A stretch of 56,158 bases of DNA from CAYUIG01 sp964444685 (GTDB lineage Bacteria; Gemmatimonadota; Gemmatimonadetes; Longimicrobiales; RSA9), in assembly GCA_964444685.1 (NCBI GenBank), contig CAYUIG010000023.1, forward strand, positions 1-56,158, written 5' to 3'. The number at the start of each line of letters is the position of its first letter. The stretch's first letter is position 1. The position numbers were made by a program, and so were the translations under genes. The notes under the pieces were generated by a model that searched no databases, was not told the origin of the DNA, and worked only from the letters and a program-made list of their open reading frames with translations. Positions 26,876-34,708 of the stretch are shown here, piece by piece.

Positions 26876-27670
26876 GTGGCGGAGTGGCAGGACTATCCGC
26901 TGCGCGATGCGGCCGGGACGCTGCGCATGCTGCCCGGGCTGCCCAGTCCGCAGCTCGGCAACACGCGTGACCTGCTGGTCTATCTGCCGCCCTCGTACGG
27001 GACGGGCGATCGCCGCTACCCCGTGCTCTACATGCATGACGGGCAGAACCTCTTCGACGAGGCCACGAGCTTCGGACGCGAGTGGGAGGTCCAGCGTGCG
27101 GTCGATGAGGCGAGCGGAGCGGGCAGCGACGTCATCGTGGTCGGCATCCCGAACATGGGCGAGCAGCGCATCGACGAGTACGCGCCGTGGCCGGACCCGA
27201 AGGTAGGCGGCGGCCGCGGCGACGACTATCTGCGCTTCCTCGTCGATACCGTCAAGCCGCTCATCGACGCGGACTTCCGCACGCGCCCCGAGCGCGCGGC
27301 CACGGGCATCGCCGGGTCGTCGATGGGCGGATTGATCAGCCTGTACGGGTTCCTTCGTCATCCCTCGACGTTCGGTTTCTGCGGTGCGATGAGTCCATCC
27401 CTCTGGTTTGCGGGCAACAGCATCTTCCCCTTCGTCGAAACCGCTTCGTTCGTGCCCGGCCGCATCTATCTCGATGTCGGCACGCACGAGGGTTCGCTCG
27501 CGGTACAGCACGTGGCGCACCTGCGCGAGCTGCTGCTGCGCAAGGGCTACCGCCGCCGCCGCGAGCTGCTCGTCGTCGTCGAGTCGGGAGGTCGCCACGA
27601 GGAAACCGCGTGGGCCCGCCGCCTCGGCCGTGCGCTGCAGTTCCTGCTCTCGGGGATGGCCGCGAGTTAG
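26876..27670 (+). CDS. Alpha/beta-hydrolase esterase (esterase D / enterochelin esterase-like)
   Basis: A 264-aa protein starting at GTG 26876, 3 bp downstream of the ATP-grasp stop. Esterase hallmarks: YLPPSYGTGDRRYPVLYMHD, nucleophile Ser in GIAGSSMGGLISLYG, and a late His (GGRHEETAWARR). This type resembles the Esterase D / Fes-like (trilactone esterase) group that cleaves esters of small acids or peptides. There is no signal peptide, so it is cytoplasmic. Its tail overlaps the convergent C26 gene by 4 bp. It probably releases or trims a product of the adjacent ligases; that is inference from position. Confidence 0.87.
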   Translation: MAEWQDYPLRDAAGTLRMLPGLPSPQLGNTRDLLVYLPPSYGTGDRRYPVLYMHDGQNLFDEATSFGREWEVQRAVDEASGAGSDVIVVGIPNMGEQRIDEYAPWPDPKVGGGRGDDYLRFLVDTVKPLIDADFRTRPERAATGIAGSSMGGLISLYGFLRHPSTFGFCGAMSPSLWFAGNSIFPFVETASFVPGRIYLDVGTHEGSLAVQHVAHLRELLLRKGYRRRRELLVVVESGGRHEETAWARRLGRALQFLLSGMAAS

Positions 27671-28452
27671 CGGCCGGGGGCCATGACGTCGCGGGCGCGC
27701 GCGTAACCGAGCGCCGCGTCGAGAAACCGTTCGAACAGCCGGCGCGTGCCGGCATCCCGCTCCACCAGCATCTCCGGGTGCCACTGCACCGCCATCAGGA
27801 AGGCGTCACCCGAACCTTCCAATGCCTCGACGAGGTCGTCGGGCGCGCAGCCGCTGGCGACGAGCGCATCACCCAGAACGTCCACCGCCTGGTGGTGCAT
27901 GCTGTTCACGCGGATCTCTTCCTGACCGTACACGTCGTGCATGCGCGTGCCCCGGACGAGCCGCACCTCGTGCGCGAGGTAGTCGCGCGCGTAGCCCGCG
28001 GTCGGGAAGTAGTCGTGACGGATCGCCTCGGGCAGATCCGTCGCACAGTCCTGATGCAGTGTGCCGCCCGCAGCCACGTTGATCACCTGCATGCCGCGGC
28101 ACACGCCGAGAATGGGCAGGCCATCTTCCATTGCCCAGCGCGTGAGCGTCAGCTCGACACGGTCGCGTGCCGGATCGATCGCGCCGCACCCGGGCTCGCG
28201 TTCCTGCCCGTACGTCTCCGGATCCATGTCCACGCCGCCGGCGAGGAACAGTCCGTCCAGCCGCTCGTGGATCTGCCGCAGCGTCGCTTCATCTTCGTCG
28301 AGCAGCGGGATCATCCACGGCACCGCGCCGAGCTTCGTCAGCGCGAGGAAGTACCGCTGGTTCATGACCCACGAACGCGGCAGGCCGGCGGGGATCCCGT
28401 CGATCACCTGGAGCGTCTGTGTCGGCACACCGATCACCGGCCGGTACGTCAT
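27667..28452 (-). CDS. Class I (C26) glutamine amidotransferase / gamma-glutamyl hydrolase, PuuD-like
   Basis: A 261-aa protein starting at ATG 28450-28452. Catalytic Cys in LPILGVCRGMQVINVAAGG, and His-Glu in AVQWHPEMLV. GLFLAGGVDMDPETYGQE is the PuuD-specific GGxD...P stretch. PuuD hydrolyses gamma-glutamyl-GABA; this relative should cleave a gamma-glutamyl amide of an amine or amino acid. The gene sits between a GCS2-type gamma-glutamyl ligase and an ATP-grasp/esterase pair, which makes a role in removing or recycling a glutamyl carrier group plausible. Its leader contains a 14-bp perfect hairpin (28474-28508). Confidence 0.87.
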   Translation of the reverse strand: MTYRPVIGVPTQTLQVIDGIPAGLPRSWVMNQRYFLALTKLGAVPWMIPLLDEDEATLRQIHERLDGLFLAGGVDMDPETYGQEREPGCGAIDPARDRVELTLTRWAMEDGLPILGVCRGMQVINVAAGGTLHQDCATDLPEAIRHDYFPTAGYARDYLAHEVRLVRGTRMHDVYGQEEIRVNSMHHQAVDVLGDALVASGCAPDDLVEALEGSGDAFLMAVQWHPEMLVERDAGTRRLFERFLDAALGYARARDVMAPGR

Positions 28453-28473
28453 CTGCCTCCATCAGGAATGCCA

Positions 28474-28508
28474 CGCGGCCGGCCGTCGGGGGGTGACGGC
28501 CGGCCGCG
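28474..28508 (-). other. Perfect 14-bp hairpin upstream of the C26 gene
   Basis: CGCGGCCGGCCGTC (28474-28487) and GACGGCCGGCCGCG (28495-28508) pair with no mismatch around a 7-nt loop, 21 bp before the start of the C26 gene. No T-run follows. It may terminate or stabilise RNA arriving from the GCS2 operon. Confidence 0.6.
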
Positions 28509-28555
28509 GGAACGCTTCGGAATCTAACAGCATGGTTGGCGAGGGGGGAGGGTTT

Positions 28556-28662
28556 TCTGGAGTCTGGAGTCTGGAGTCTGGGATCTGGAGTCTGGTTTAC
28601 GGCGGGCTTCGCGTCCCCCGCATTCAACCAGACTCCAGACTCCAGACCCCAGACTCCAGACT
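28556..28662. repeat. GTCTGGA heptamer repeats in inverted orientation
   Basis: Left block 28556-28597 is a tandem run of TCTGGAG/GTCTGGA heptamers; right block 28626-28662 is its reverse complement (CCAGACT/AGACTCC). The blocks can pair into a long stem with a 28-nt loop. It lies between the end of the GCS2 gene and the C26 leader. Confidence 0.8.
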
Positions 28663-28668
28663 CGATCC

Positions 28669-29784
28669 CTACGCCGGAATCCCCACACCCTCCGCAGTCT
28701 CCAGGATGAGCTGGTCCACCACATCATTGAGATTGCCGGTACGCTGAAAGGTGGCGAGCTGGCGGTCGGCGCTGGAGCCCTCGGTGAGGATCGTGTGCGC
28801 GTACTCTACCTCGGTACGGCTGCCCAGTTCGTCGACCACATCGTCGATGAACCAGCCGACCAGCTCGCCGACGAGTGCGCGTGCGGGCAGTTCGCGGCCG
28901 CGGCCGAAATCGATGAGTCGGCCATCCAGACCGTAGCGCACCGCGCGCCACTTGTTCTCCTCGATGAGGTCGGAGGCGTACACGCGGAAGGTCATGTTGT
29001 CGCGTCGCAGCTTCCACAGCTTCGCTACGATGGCCTGGAGGATCGCAGCGAGGCAGACGGCTTCCTCCACACGCGTGCACACGTCGAGGAAGCGGAACTC
29101 GAGTGTCGGGTAGATGTGATGCGGCCGGATGTCCCAGTAGATCTTCGACGCGTCCGGCACGCAGCCGGTGCGTACGAGCATCGCGAGCAGTCCATCGTAC
29201 TCGCTCCGTCCTGCCATCACGCGCGGCAGCCCCGTGCGCGGGAAGTTGCGGAACACGATCGACCGGTACGACTTGAGGCCCGTGTCCCTTCCCATCCAGA
29301 ACGGTGAGCTGGAGCCGAGGCAGAGCAGGTGCGGCACGAAGTAGCGTGCCACGTTCATCGCATCGATCATGAACTCCGGGTCCTCGATGCCGATGTGGAT
29401 GTGCGTGCCGAAGATGAGCAGCTGCTGCGCGAGCACCTGCATGTCCTGGCGCACACCCATGTAGCGTTCGAGCGGCGTGATCTCCTGTGTAATCCACGAG
29501 GAGAACGGGTGCGTGCCCGCGGCCGCGATGCGCAGGTCCTGCTTCGCCGCGAGCGCCATCACCAGTCCGCGCAGCCGGCGCAGCTCTGCCCGCACCTGTG
29601 CCGGCGTCTCGCACACGGTCGTACCGATCTCGACGATCGACTGGTGCAGCTCGGGCTTCACCTCGCGCAGCACCACCTCGTCCTCTTTCAGGATCTCGGT
29701 GATGTACGACCGCAGCTCGCGCGTGCGCGGATCGATGATCTGGTACTCCTCCTCGATGCCGATCGTCAGCGATGGTGGCTTCAT
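28669..29784 (-). CDS. Carboxylate-amine ligase, GCS2 (YbdK) family
   Basis: A 371-aa protein starting at ATG 29782-29784; the start overlaps the stop of the upstream gene (TGATG). GCS2 features: IGIEEEYQIIDPRT (Glu/Glu/Glu metal site at the start), VETGTT-like IVEIGTTVCETPAQVR, ITPLERYMGVR, GTHIHIGIED (metal-binding His), and RPHHIYPTLEFRFLDVCTR. It resembles E. coli YbdK, a weak glutamate-cysteine ligase. It would activate a gamma-carboxyl and add an amine. In this operon it follows two ATP-grasp genes and an esterase gene, all with overlapping ends, which argues for one pathway. Confidence 0.92.
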   Translation of the reverse strand: MKPPSLTIGIEEEYQIIDPRTRELRSYITEILKEDEVVLREVKPELHQSIVEIGTTVCETPAQVRAELRRLRGLVMALAAKQDLRIAAAGTHPFSSWITQEITPLERYMGVRQDMQVLAQQLLIFGTHIHIGIEDPEFMIDAMNVARYFVPHLLCLGSSSPFWMGRDTGLKSYRSIVFRNFPRTGLPRVMAGRSEYDGLLAMLVRTGCVPDASKIYWDIRPHHIYPTLEFRFLDVCTRVEEAVCLAAILQAIVAKLWKLRRDNMTFRVYASDLIEENKWRAVRYGLDGRLIDFGRGRELPARALVGELVGWFIDDVVDELGSRTEVEYAHTILTEGSSADRQLATFQRTGNLNDVVDQLILETAEGVGIPA

Positions 29785-31139
29785 CAACGCCGCTCCACGA
29801 TCATGGTAGCCAAGCTCGATCCGCCGCCCGCGGTCACGTTCACGAGCGGCTCCGTCGACAGCCGCGTCAGACAGCCGTCCACGTACGAGCCGCGGAAGAC
29901 GAACGGCGCGGTGTCGAGCACACGGTCGGTGAAGTGCACGCGGCCGTCGGCCATGGATGGATAGCTCTCCTCGGGAAGGACGACGCGCTCCTGGATCACC
30001 ATCGGCTCGTCGAGCGCCTGCTTCAGTGCGCGCGACCACGCCGCGTCGTCACAGTGCCAGCCCAGCACGATGCCGGTGCCGCCATACTCGTCGTTCGGCT
30101 TGAGCACGAGCCGCTCGCGGTTCGCAGCCGCGAACTCGAGCAGGTCCACGCTCTCACCCCGGAACTGCGTGCGACGCTCCTCGACCACCCGCGTCCACGG
30201 AATGTGCGCATCGATCGCGTCGCGTTCCGCGCGCGAGAAGAGATCCGCGTTGCGCTCGTCGCCCAGCACGGCGAGGCTGGCCTTCTTGTGCAGGAGCTTG
30301 CAGCGGAACGGATTCACCATGCACGCCTTCCGCTCGCGCACCGCGCGCACGACCGGATGATTCAGGCCGCCGCGCTCGATCAGCTCGCTTATCAATACGC
30401 GCTTGTAGATCAGGTCGACGGGCCGGCCATCCACGCGGAGCTCGTTGCCGTCGTACTCCGCATCGCGTGGGTCCCCGATCGTGCACTCGAGGCCCTGCGA
30501 GCGCAGGTACTCGGCAGTGATGACGAACTCGCTCCAGGTCGGCACCTCGCGCCAGTCGAGGATGACGACGCGCGGGCTGCGGCGCGCGCCGCCCGACCAC
30601 TGCCGCCACGCATCGAGAAGCGCGTGCATCACGTGGTGGCGCGCGGGCAGCGCCCGGACCTGCCACGTGCGCAGGAACTCGCGCATGACGGGGAGGCCGA
30701 GGAACAGCTCCGTCAGTACGTCACCGTACGACGCGGCCGCCGGCGTCTCCGCGTTGTACTCGGTGAAGCGCAGTCCGCCGCGCTCGGACACGAAGAACGC
30801 ATCCAGGCGGGACACAGGCGTCGGCTCCGCGAAGCCGGGATCATCGGCGAGCAGTGATTCTTCCCAGTCGAAGAGCCGGAACTGCGCGCGGAACGTCCGG
30901 TCCTCCATGGCCGCCCGATGTGCCTTGTCGAACGCCTGGAGCAGCGGCTGCGACTGCTTCTGCAGGTAAGCGTACTGCGCGGGCGTGAAGAAGCGCGGCC
31001 GCAGCACGCTGCAAAGCGGGCGATCTCCGAAGAAGAGACCGCGCGTTCGCAGCTGGTCGTTGAGCCGGGCGTGGCTCTCCTCCGCCAACTCGTCGTCGAG
31101 CAGCCCGTGGTAGTGCTCGATCGCGTCCTGGAGTGTCAT
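29784..31139 (-). CDS. ATP-grasp-type ligase, possibly circularly permuted
   Basis: A 451-aa protein starting at ATG 31137-31139, overlapping the upstream stop (ATGA). The N-terminal part is helical (MTLQDAIEHYHGLLDDELAE) and continues RFTEYNAETPAAASYGDVLT, like the glutathionylspermidine-synthase/circularly permuted ATP-grasp group. The ATP-binding region lies late: RERLVLKPNDEYGGTGIVLG resembles a nucleotide-binding glycine loop with its lysine, then MVIQERVVLPEESYP. Substrate unknown. Its stop and the GCS2 start overlap (TGATG), so the ligases are translated together. Assignment to the ATP-grasp superfamily is good; the exact subgroup is not. Confidence 0.78.
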   Translation of the reverse strand: MTLQDAIEHYHGLLDDELAEESHARLNDQLRTRGLFFGDRPLCSVLRPRFFTPAQYAYLQKQSQPLLQAFDKAHRAAMEDRTFRAQFRLFDWEESLLADDPGFAEPTPVSRLDAFFVSERGGLRFTEYNAETPAAASYGDVLTELFLGLPVMREFLRTWQVRALPARHHVMHALLDAWRQWSGGARRSPRVVILDWREVPTWSEFVITAEYLRSQGLECTIGDPRDAEYDGNELRVDGRPVDLIYKRVLISELIERGGLNHPVVRAVRERKACMVNPFRCKLLHKKASLAVLGDERNADLFSRAERDAIDAHIPWTRVVEERRTQFRGESVDLLEFAAANRERLVLKPNDEYGGTGIVLGWHCDDAAWSRALKQALDEPMVIQERVVLPEESYPSMADGRVHFTDRVLDTAPFVFRGSYVDGCLTRLSTEPLVNVTAGGGSSLATMIVERR

Positions 31140-32080
31140 GCGCCCGGCGCTCCTTCCGGTGGGAACAGCGCGGCCCAGCCCGTTTCCGCCGGAATGGAGC
31201 GCGGCGACTTCGCCAGCCGGATGGCCATGTCCGCCATGTGCTTCACCACCCACTCGAAGTAGTGCGGCGTCAGCGAGTAGATGTCCATGTCCGGCGCCGG
31301 GTTCATGAAGTCGATCGCGTACGGCACGCCGTCGCGGATCGCCCACTCCATCGAATTCATGTCGTAGCCGAGCGCGCGCACGAGCTTGAGGGAGTCCTCG
31401 ACGATGCGGCGCCCGAGTGCGGGTGAGAGATACGCGTGGTCCACGTAATAGCGCCGCTCGCGAGGGTCGTAGCGGATCGGCAAAACCTCTTCCCGGCCGA
31501 GGCAGATGCAGCGTACGAACTGCTCCCACTCGATGAACTCCTGCACGATCATCGTGCGCAGTCCCGAGCGGTCGTAGTTCGCAATCAGCTCGTCGAGCGA
31601 ACGGCACACATACACATCCTTCCAGCCGCCGCCGTGCGCATCCTTCAGGATGCATGGCATGCCGACGTGCTCGGCGATGCCCTGCCAGTCGAGCGGATAG
31701 ATGAGATTGCGCAGGCTCTCCTCGTGCACGATCCCCTCGACATACTCGCGATTCGGCAGCGCCACCGTCTTCGGGTGTGCTATGCCGAGATGGTTCGCGA
31801 GCGCGGCCCCGAAGAACTTGTCGTCCGCGGTCCACATGAACGGATTGTTCACGACGTGCACGCCCTGAAGGGCAGCCTGCTTCAGGTAGCTGCGGTAGTA
31901 CGGCACCTCGTGCGAGATCCTGTCGATCAGCACCGCGTACGGACACGCCTCATCCATGCGCGTGCCGCCCAGCTTCACGTACTCGGCCACCACGCCCTCG
32001 TCCCGGCGCGCAACCTCCTCGATGAACGCAGGCGGAAACGACCACTCCCGGCCCACGAGCAATCCCACGCGCAGCGTCAT
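31136..32080 (-). CDS. ATP-grasp ligase (RimK/D-Ala-D-Ala-like)
   Basis: A 314-aa protein; ATG 32078-32080 is chosen because it overlaps the esterase stop by 4 bp (ATGA) and begins a compact domain (MTLRVGLLVGREWSFPPAFI). ATP-grasp motifs: PCILKDAHGGGWKDVYVC (ATP-lysine and glycine loop), TMIVQEFIEWEQFVRCICLG, and YAIDFMNPAPDMD, which supplies the metal-binding acidic residue and Asn. This is the classic order of a RimK-type ligase. It is the second ligase of the reverse-strand operon. Confidence 0.87.
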   Translation of the reverse strand: MTLRVGLLVGREWSFPPAFIEEVARRDEGVVAEYVKLGGTRMDEACPYAVLIDRISHEVPYYRSYLKQAALQGVHVVNNPFMWTADDKFFGAALANHLGIAHPKTVALPNREYVEGIVHEESLRNLIYPLDWQGIAEHVGMPCILKDAHGGGWKDVYVCRSLDELIANYDRSGLRTMIVQEFIEWEQFVRCICLGREEVLPIRYDPRERRYYVDHAYLSPALGRRIVEDSLKLVRALGYDMNSMEWAIRDGVPYAIDFMNPAPDMDIYSLTPHYFEWVVKHMADMAIRLAKSPRSIPAETGWAALFPPEGAPGA

Positions 32081-32796
32081 GCGCCTCCGATGTAGAGCTG
32101 GACCATGTGCCGCCACCACGGCCAGTCGTGAGCCCACCCGTCCCACAGACGGAACGCGTGCCAGATCCCCTTCTCCCACATCACCTTCGACAGCCACTCG
32201 TTGTCCGCGCGGTTCGGATCATCCCGGCCGATCGACAGGATGATGTCCATCCGACGCATCGCTTCCAGCCGCGCCGCGTCCTGCACACCGATCAGGAACG
32301 ACGACGGATCGTTTTGATAGACGTTGTCGTCCGAGTAGCCGCGTGTGAGCTGCTTGATGTCGTACAGCCCCGCCATCGCCAGCACACGCCCCACGTGCCA
32401 CGGATGGCGAAGCGCAAGATTCACTGCGTGATAGGCGCCGAAGCTCGCGCCCGTGACGATCAGAAAGGGATCCGGATTGCGGTGCGCCGTGAACGGCAGC
32501 ACCTCCTCGAGCAGGTATCGCTCGTACTGCACGTGCCGCCATGCCCGCTCCCCGGGATGCCGGTGGCGGGCGTACCACGTCTCCGCATCGAGGCTATCGA
32601 CGCAGAAGAGCTGAAGCCAGCCGCGGCGCAGGTGCTCGCCCAGCGCCTCGACCATTCCCCGGTCCTCCCACTCGAAGAACCGGCCCATGCTCGTGGGAAA
32701 GACGACCGCACGCGCGCCCGCGTGCCCGAACACGAGCAGCTCCATGTCGCGGCCCAGCGATGGGCTGTGCCAGCGGTGATGTTCGCGATGCCACAC
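32077..32796 (-). CDS. Esterase-family alpha/beta hydrolase, first gene of the ligase operon
   Basis: A 239-aa protein. GTG 32794-32796 is chosen over a TTG at 32824-32826 because family members begin near WHREHHRWHSPSLGRDMELL, and because GGAGG lies 9 bases before this GTG. It has MELLVFGHAGARAVVFPTSMG, nucleophile Ser in TGASFGAYHA (GxSxG), Asp in SIGRDDPN and a late His in WDGWAHDWPWW. No signal peptide. The stop overlaps the next ATP-grasp start. The ribosome binding site lies inside a strong hairpin (32802-32848). A second esterase is in the facing gene set at 26876. Confidence 0.87.
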   Translation of the reverse strand: MWHREHHRWHSPSLGRDMELLVFGHAGARAVVFPTSMGRFFEWEDRGMVEALGEHLRRGWLQLFCVDSLDAETWYARHRHPGERAWRHVQYERYLLEEVLPFTAHRNPDPFLIVTGASFGAYHAVNLALRHPWHVGRVLAMAGLYDIKQLTRGYSDDNVYQNDPSSFLIGVQDAARLEAMRRMDIILSIGRDDPNRADNEWLSKVMWEKGIWHAFRLWDGWAHDWPWWRHMVQLYIGGA

Positions 32797-32801
32797 GTAG
32801 C

Positions 32802-32848
32802 GAGGCCTCCGGGGTGAGCGCGACAACCTGCGCCACCCCGGAGGCCTC
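32802..32848 (-). promoter_or_regulatory. 15-bp perfect hairpin covering the ligase operon's ribosome binding site
   Basis: GAGGCCTCCGGGGTG (32802-32816) and CACCCCGGAGGCCTC (32834-32848) are perfectly complementary. On the minus strand the 3' arm carries GGAGG, 9 bases before the chosen GTG start of the esterase gene, so folding would hide the ribosome binding site. It also follows the stop of the 32860-33789 gene by 12 bp and could act as a terminator, but no T-run follows. Confidence 0.6.
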
Positions 32849-32859
32849 TGGCAAGCGTG

Positions 32860-33789
32860 TTACCGTGCGCGGCCGAAGAGGAAGTCCAGCGCGAGTGTGC
32901 CCGCGTCGATTCGAGTCTCCACCGCGCCGACCCAGTCGGGCCACGTCGCGGCGGAACCCGGAATCGCGTGACCACCGCCATGCACCGTCACGAGCGACAC
33001 GGCCACTTCACCCTCGCCCTCCCAATCCTGCCGCTCGACGGGCCTCGATCCCGGGGCGAGGACGGCCCGAGGCGCGGGCCGCGCCGCGGCGATCGTTGCG
33101 AACCAGGACGCCGTCGCCGCCGCCGACTGCACGCGGCCGAAGTGCCGGCCATCCGGCAGCCGGACGCGTCCTCCATCGTATGGGTTGATCGGGTCCGCCG
33201 TGCCCGCGATCAGCAGCACACGCTCCGGCTGACCCACCGGCGAGCAGTCGCTCTCACCAGCGGCGGGAAGCCCAGCACCGATCGCGACAATGCCGGTTGC
33301 GAAGTCGGGATCCTCGAGTGCGGAGCGCAGCGCGAGCTGGCCGCCATTCGAGAATCCAATCAGGCCGACAGGCAACGCTTCCGCCCCGAGCCGACGCACG
33401 ATTGCACGCAGGAAGACGAGCTCGTTCAGGTCACGCGCATTCGCTGCGGTCGGCGCCGCCGACCGACAGCCGTTCCACCCGCCCTCGAATCCGTCCGGGT
33501 ACACGACGATCAGCGAGCGGCCAGCCGCGTCCGCTTCGAACGTGCGCGGCATCAGCAGCCGCAGCCGCGCGCCCGTGCCGCCCGCACCGTGCAGCGCGAT
33601 CACCACGCCGGTCGCCCGACTCTCCGGCACCAGTGCCGTGAACGTACGATCGAGCCCGTCGATTTCGAGCGAGTCCCGCACCACCTCGGTGCTCGGGGCG
33701 CTCCGCCCATCCGCATCAGGCGACAGCGCAACCGCCAGCACCAGCGCGAGTCCCAGCGCCGCCGCAGGCCTTCCGCTCCCGCGTCGCAT
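32860..33789 (-). CDS. Secreted PHB-depolymerase/LpqC-type esterase
   Basis: A 309-aa protein with ATG 33787-33789 after GGAGAAGGAGG. Residues 1-28 form a signal peptide (AAALGLALVLAVALSPDADG). Hydrolase motifs: VVIALHGAGGTGARLRLL (oxyanion HG), LIVVYPDGFEGGWNGC, nucleophile Ser in LIGFSNGGQLALR, Asp in AGTADPINPYDGG, and late His in VHGGGHAIPG. This is the LpqC / poly(3-hydroxybutyrate) depolymerase or feruloyl-esterase family. It should act on ester polymers or plant-derived esters outside the cell. Confidence 0.88.
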   Translation of the reverse strand: MRRGSGRPAAALGLALVLAVALSPDADGRSAPSTEVVRDSLEIDGLDRTFTALVPESRATGVVIALHGAGGTGARLRLLMPRTFEADAAGRSLIVVYPDGFEGGWNGCRSAAPTAANARDLNELVFLRAIVRRLGAEALPVGLIGFSNGGQLALRSALEDPDFATGIVAIGAGLPAAGESDCSPVGQPERVLLIAGTADPINPYDGGRVRLPDGRHFGRVQSAAATASWFATIAAARPAPRAVLAPGSRPVERQDWEGEGEVAVSLVTVHGGGHAIPGSAATWPDWVGAVETRIDAGTLALDFLFGRAR

Positions 33790-33860
33790 CGTTGCCTCCT
33801 TCTCCTTTCCTCACGATGCGCGCGCGCACGGCTGCGCCGGACAACGGGGCTCCAGGCGCG

Positions 33861-34595
33861 TCAGCGGATTCCCCCGGCCGCGAACGCGGTCTTCGAACCG
33901 GTCTTCAGAACCTCCGCGATCGTCGGCGGAACCTCCACCGTGACACCACTGCGCAGCTTCAGCCGCGCGGGGACCTCGTCCGGCTCCTCGCCGTAGATCC
34001 CCTGGAAAATCGTGAGCGCCGCCAGATAGCTGCCCACCACGCTCGGATGGAATCGGTCCGGACCGTACAGCGGCAGGTTCGGGTTCAGCTCCCACGCTTC
34101 CTGCCACGCATCCCCGACCGGATACAGTGCGCTGCCCGTGACCTCCGCAGCGTTGCGATACGAGAAACTCACCGCGCCGAAAGCGTGCTTCCGCGCTTCC
34201 TCGGGCCACACCATGTACACGGCCAGCCTCGCCCCTATCGAGTCCGTAAGCGTCTTGAAGCGCGCCACCCACTCCAGCAGGTGCTCCGCGGCCTCCGACG
34301 ACGGCCCCTGCTGCACCACGACCACGTCCCAGTCGTCGCCCCGAATGGCTCCCGGCGCGACGCCCGACAGCCAGTGATCCTCCAGACTCGTATTGGGCGC
34401 CACCACCCGCGCCGCCAGCATCGGCTCCAGCCCCGCCGAGTCTCCCATCGCTTCCACGATGTACGGCAGGTCGTTCCACGACGTCAGACTGTTGCCTATG
34501 AACAGCACCTTCAGATCCGCGTCCCGCGGCGCCGGACCCGACGGGTCCGAACCGCACGCCCCCAGCAGCACCGCTAACACCATCCAGCTCCGCAT
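33861..34595 (-). CDS. SGNH/GDSL-type hydrolase lipoprotein
   Basis: A 244-aa protein. ATG 34593-34595 is chosen because GAGGG precedes it; an in-frame ATG lies 4 codons upstream. Lipobox LLGACGS puts the lipid-anchored Cys near residue 14. SGNH block I is VLFIGNSLTSWNDLPYI (Ser nucleophile in GNSL), an Asn/Gly oxyanion block follows in VVVVQQGPSS, and the catalytic Asp/His pair is in YGPDRFHPS. It probably deacylates a sugar or lipid in the envelope. It is divergent from the TetR gene, about 110 bp away. Confidence 0.85.
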   Translation of the reverse strand: MRSWMVLAVLLGACGSDPSGPAPRDADLKVLFIGNSLTSWNDLPYIVEAMGDSAGLEPMLAARVVAPNTSLEDHWLSGVAPGAIRGDDWDVVVVQQGPSSEAAEHLLEWVARFKTLTDSIGARLAVYMVWPEEARKHAFGAVSFSYRNAAEVTGSALYPVGDAWQEAWELNPNLPLYGPDRFHPSVVGSYLAALTIFQGIYGEEPDEVPARLKLRSGVTVEVPPTIAEVLKTGSKTAFAAGGIR

Positions 34596-34692
34596 GCCAT
34601 CCCTCACGGTTTCGCCGTTGACCCCTGCCTGAGAACGCCCGGATCAGGATGGTGCGGACGTGCGGCCTTGCGCTGTTGTCTCCTTCGACGCA

Positions 34693-34708
34693 TCATACGA
34701 ACGTATGA
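34693..34708. promoter_or_regulatory. Palindromic operator over the TetR start codon
   Basis: TCATACG-AA-CGTATGA, 7-bp arms around AA. It includes the ATG at 34705-34707. A dyad at this position is a natural binding site for the TetR protein itself, giving autorepression. Confidence 0.6.
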
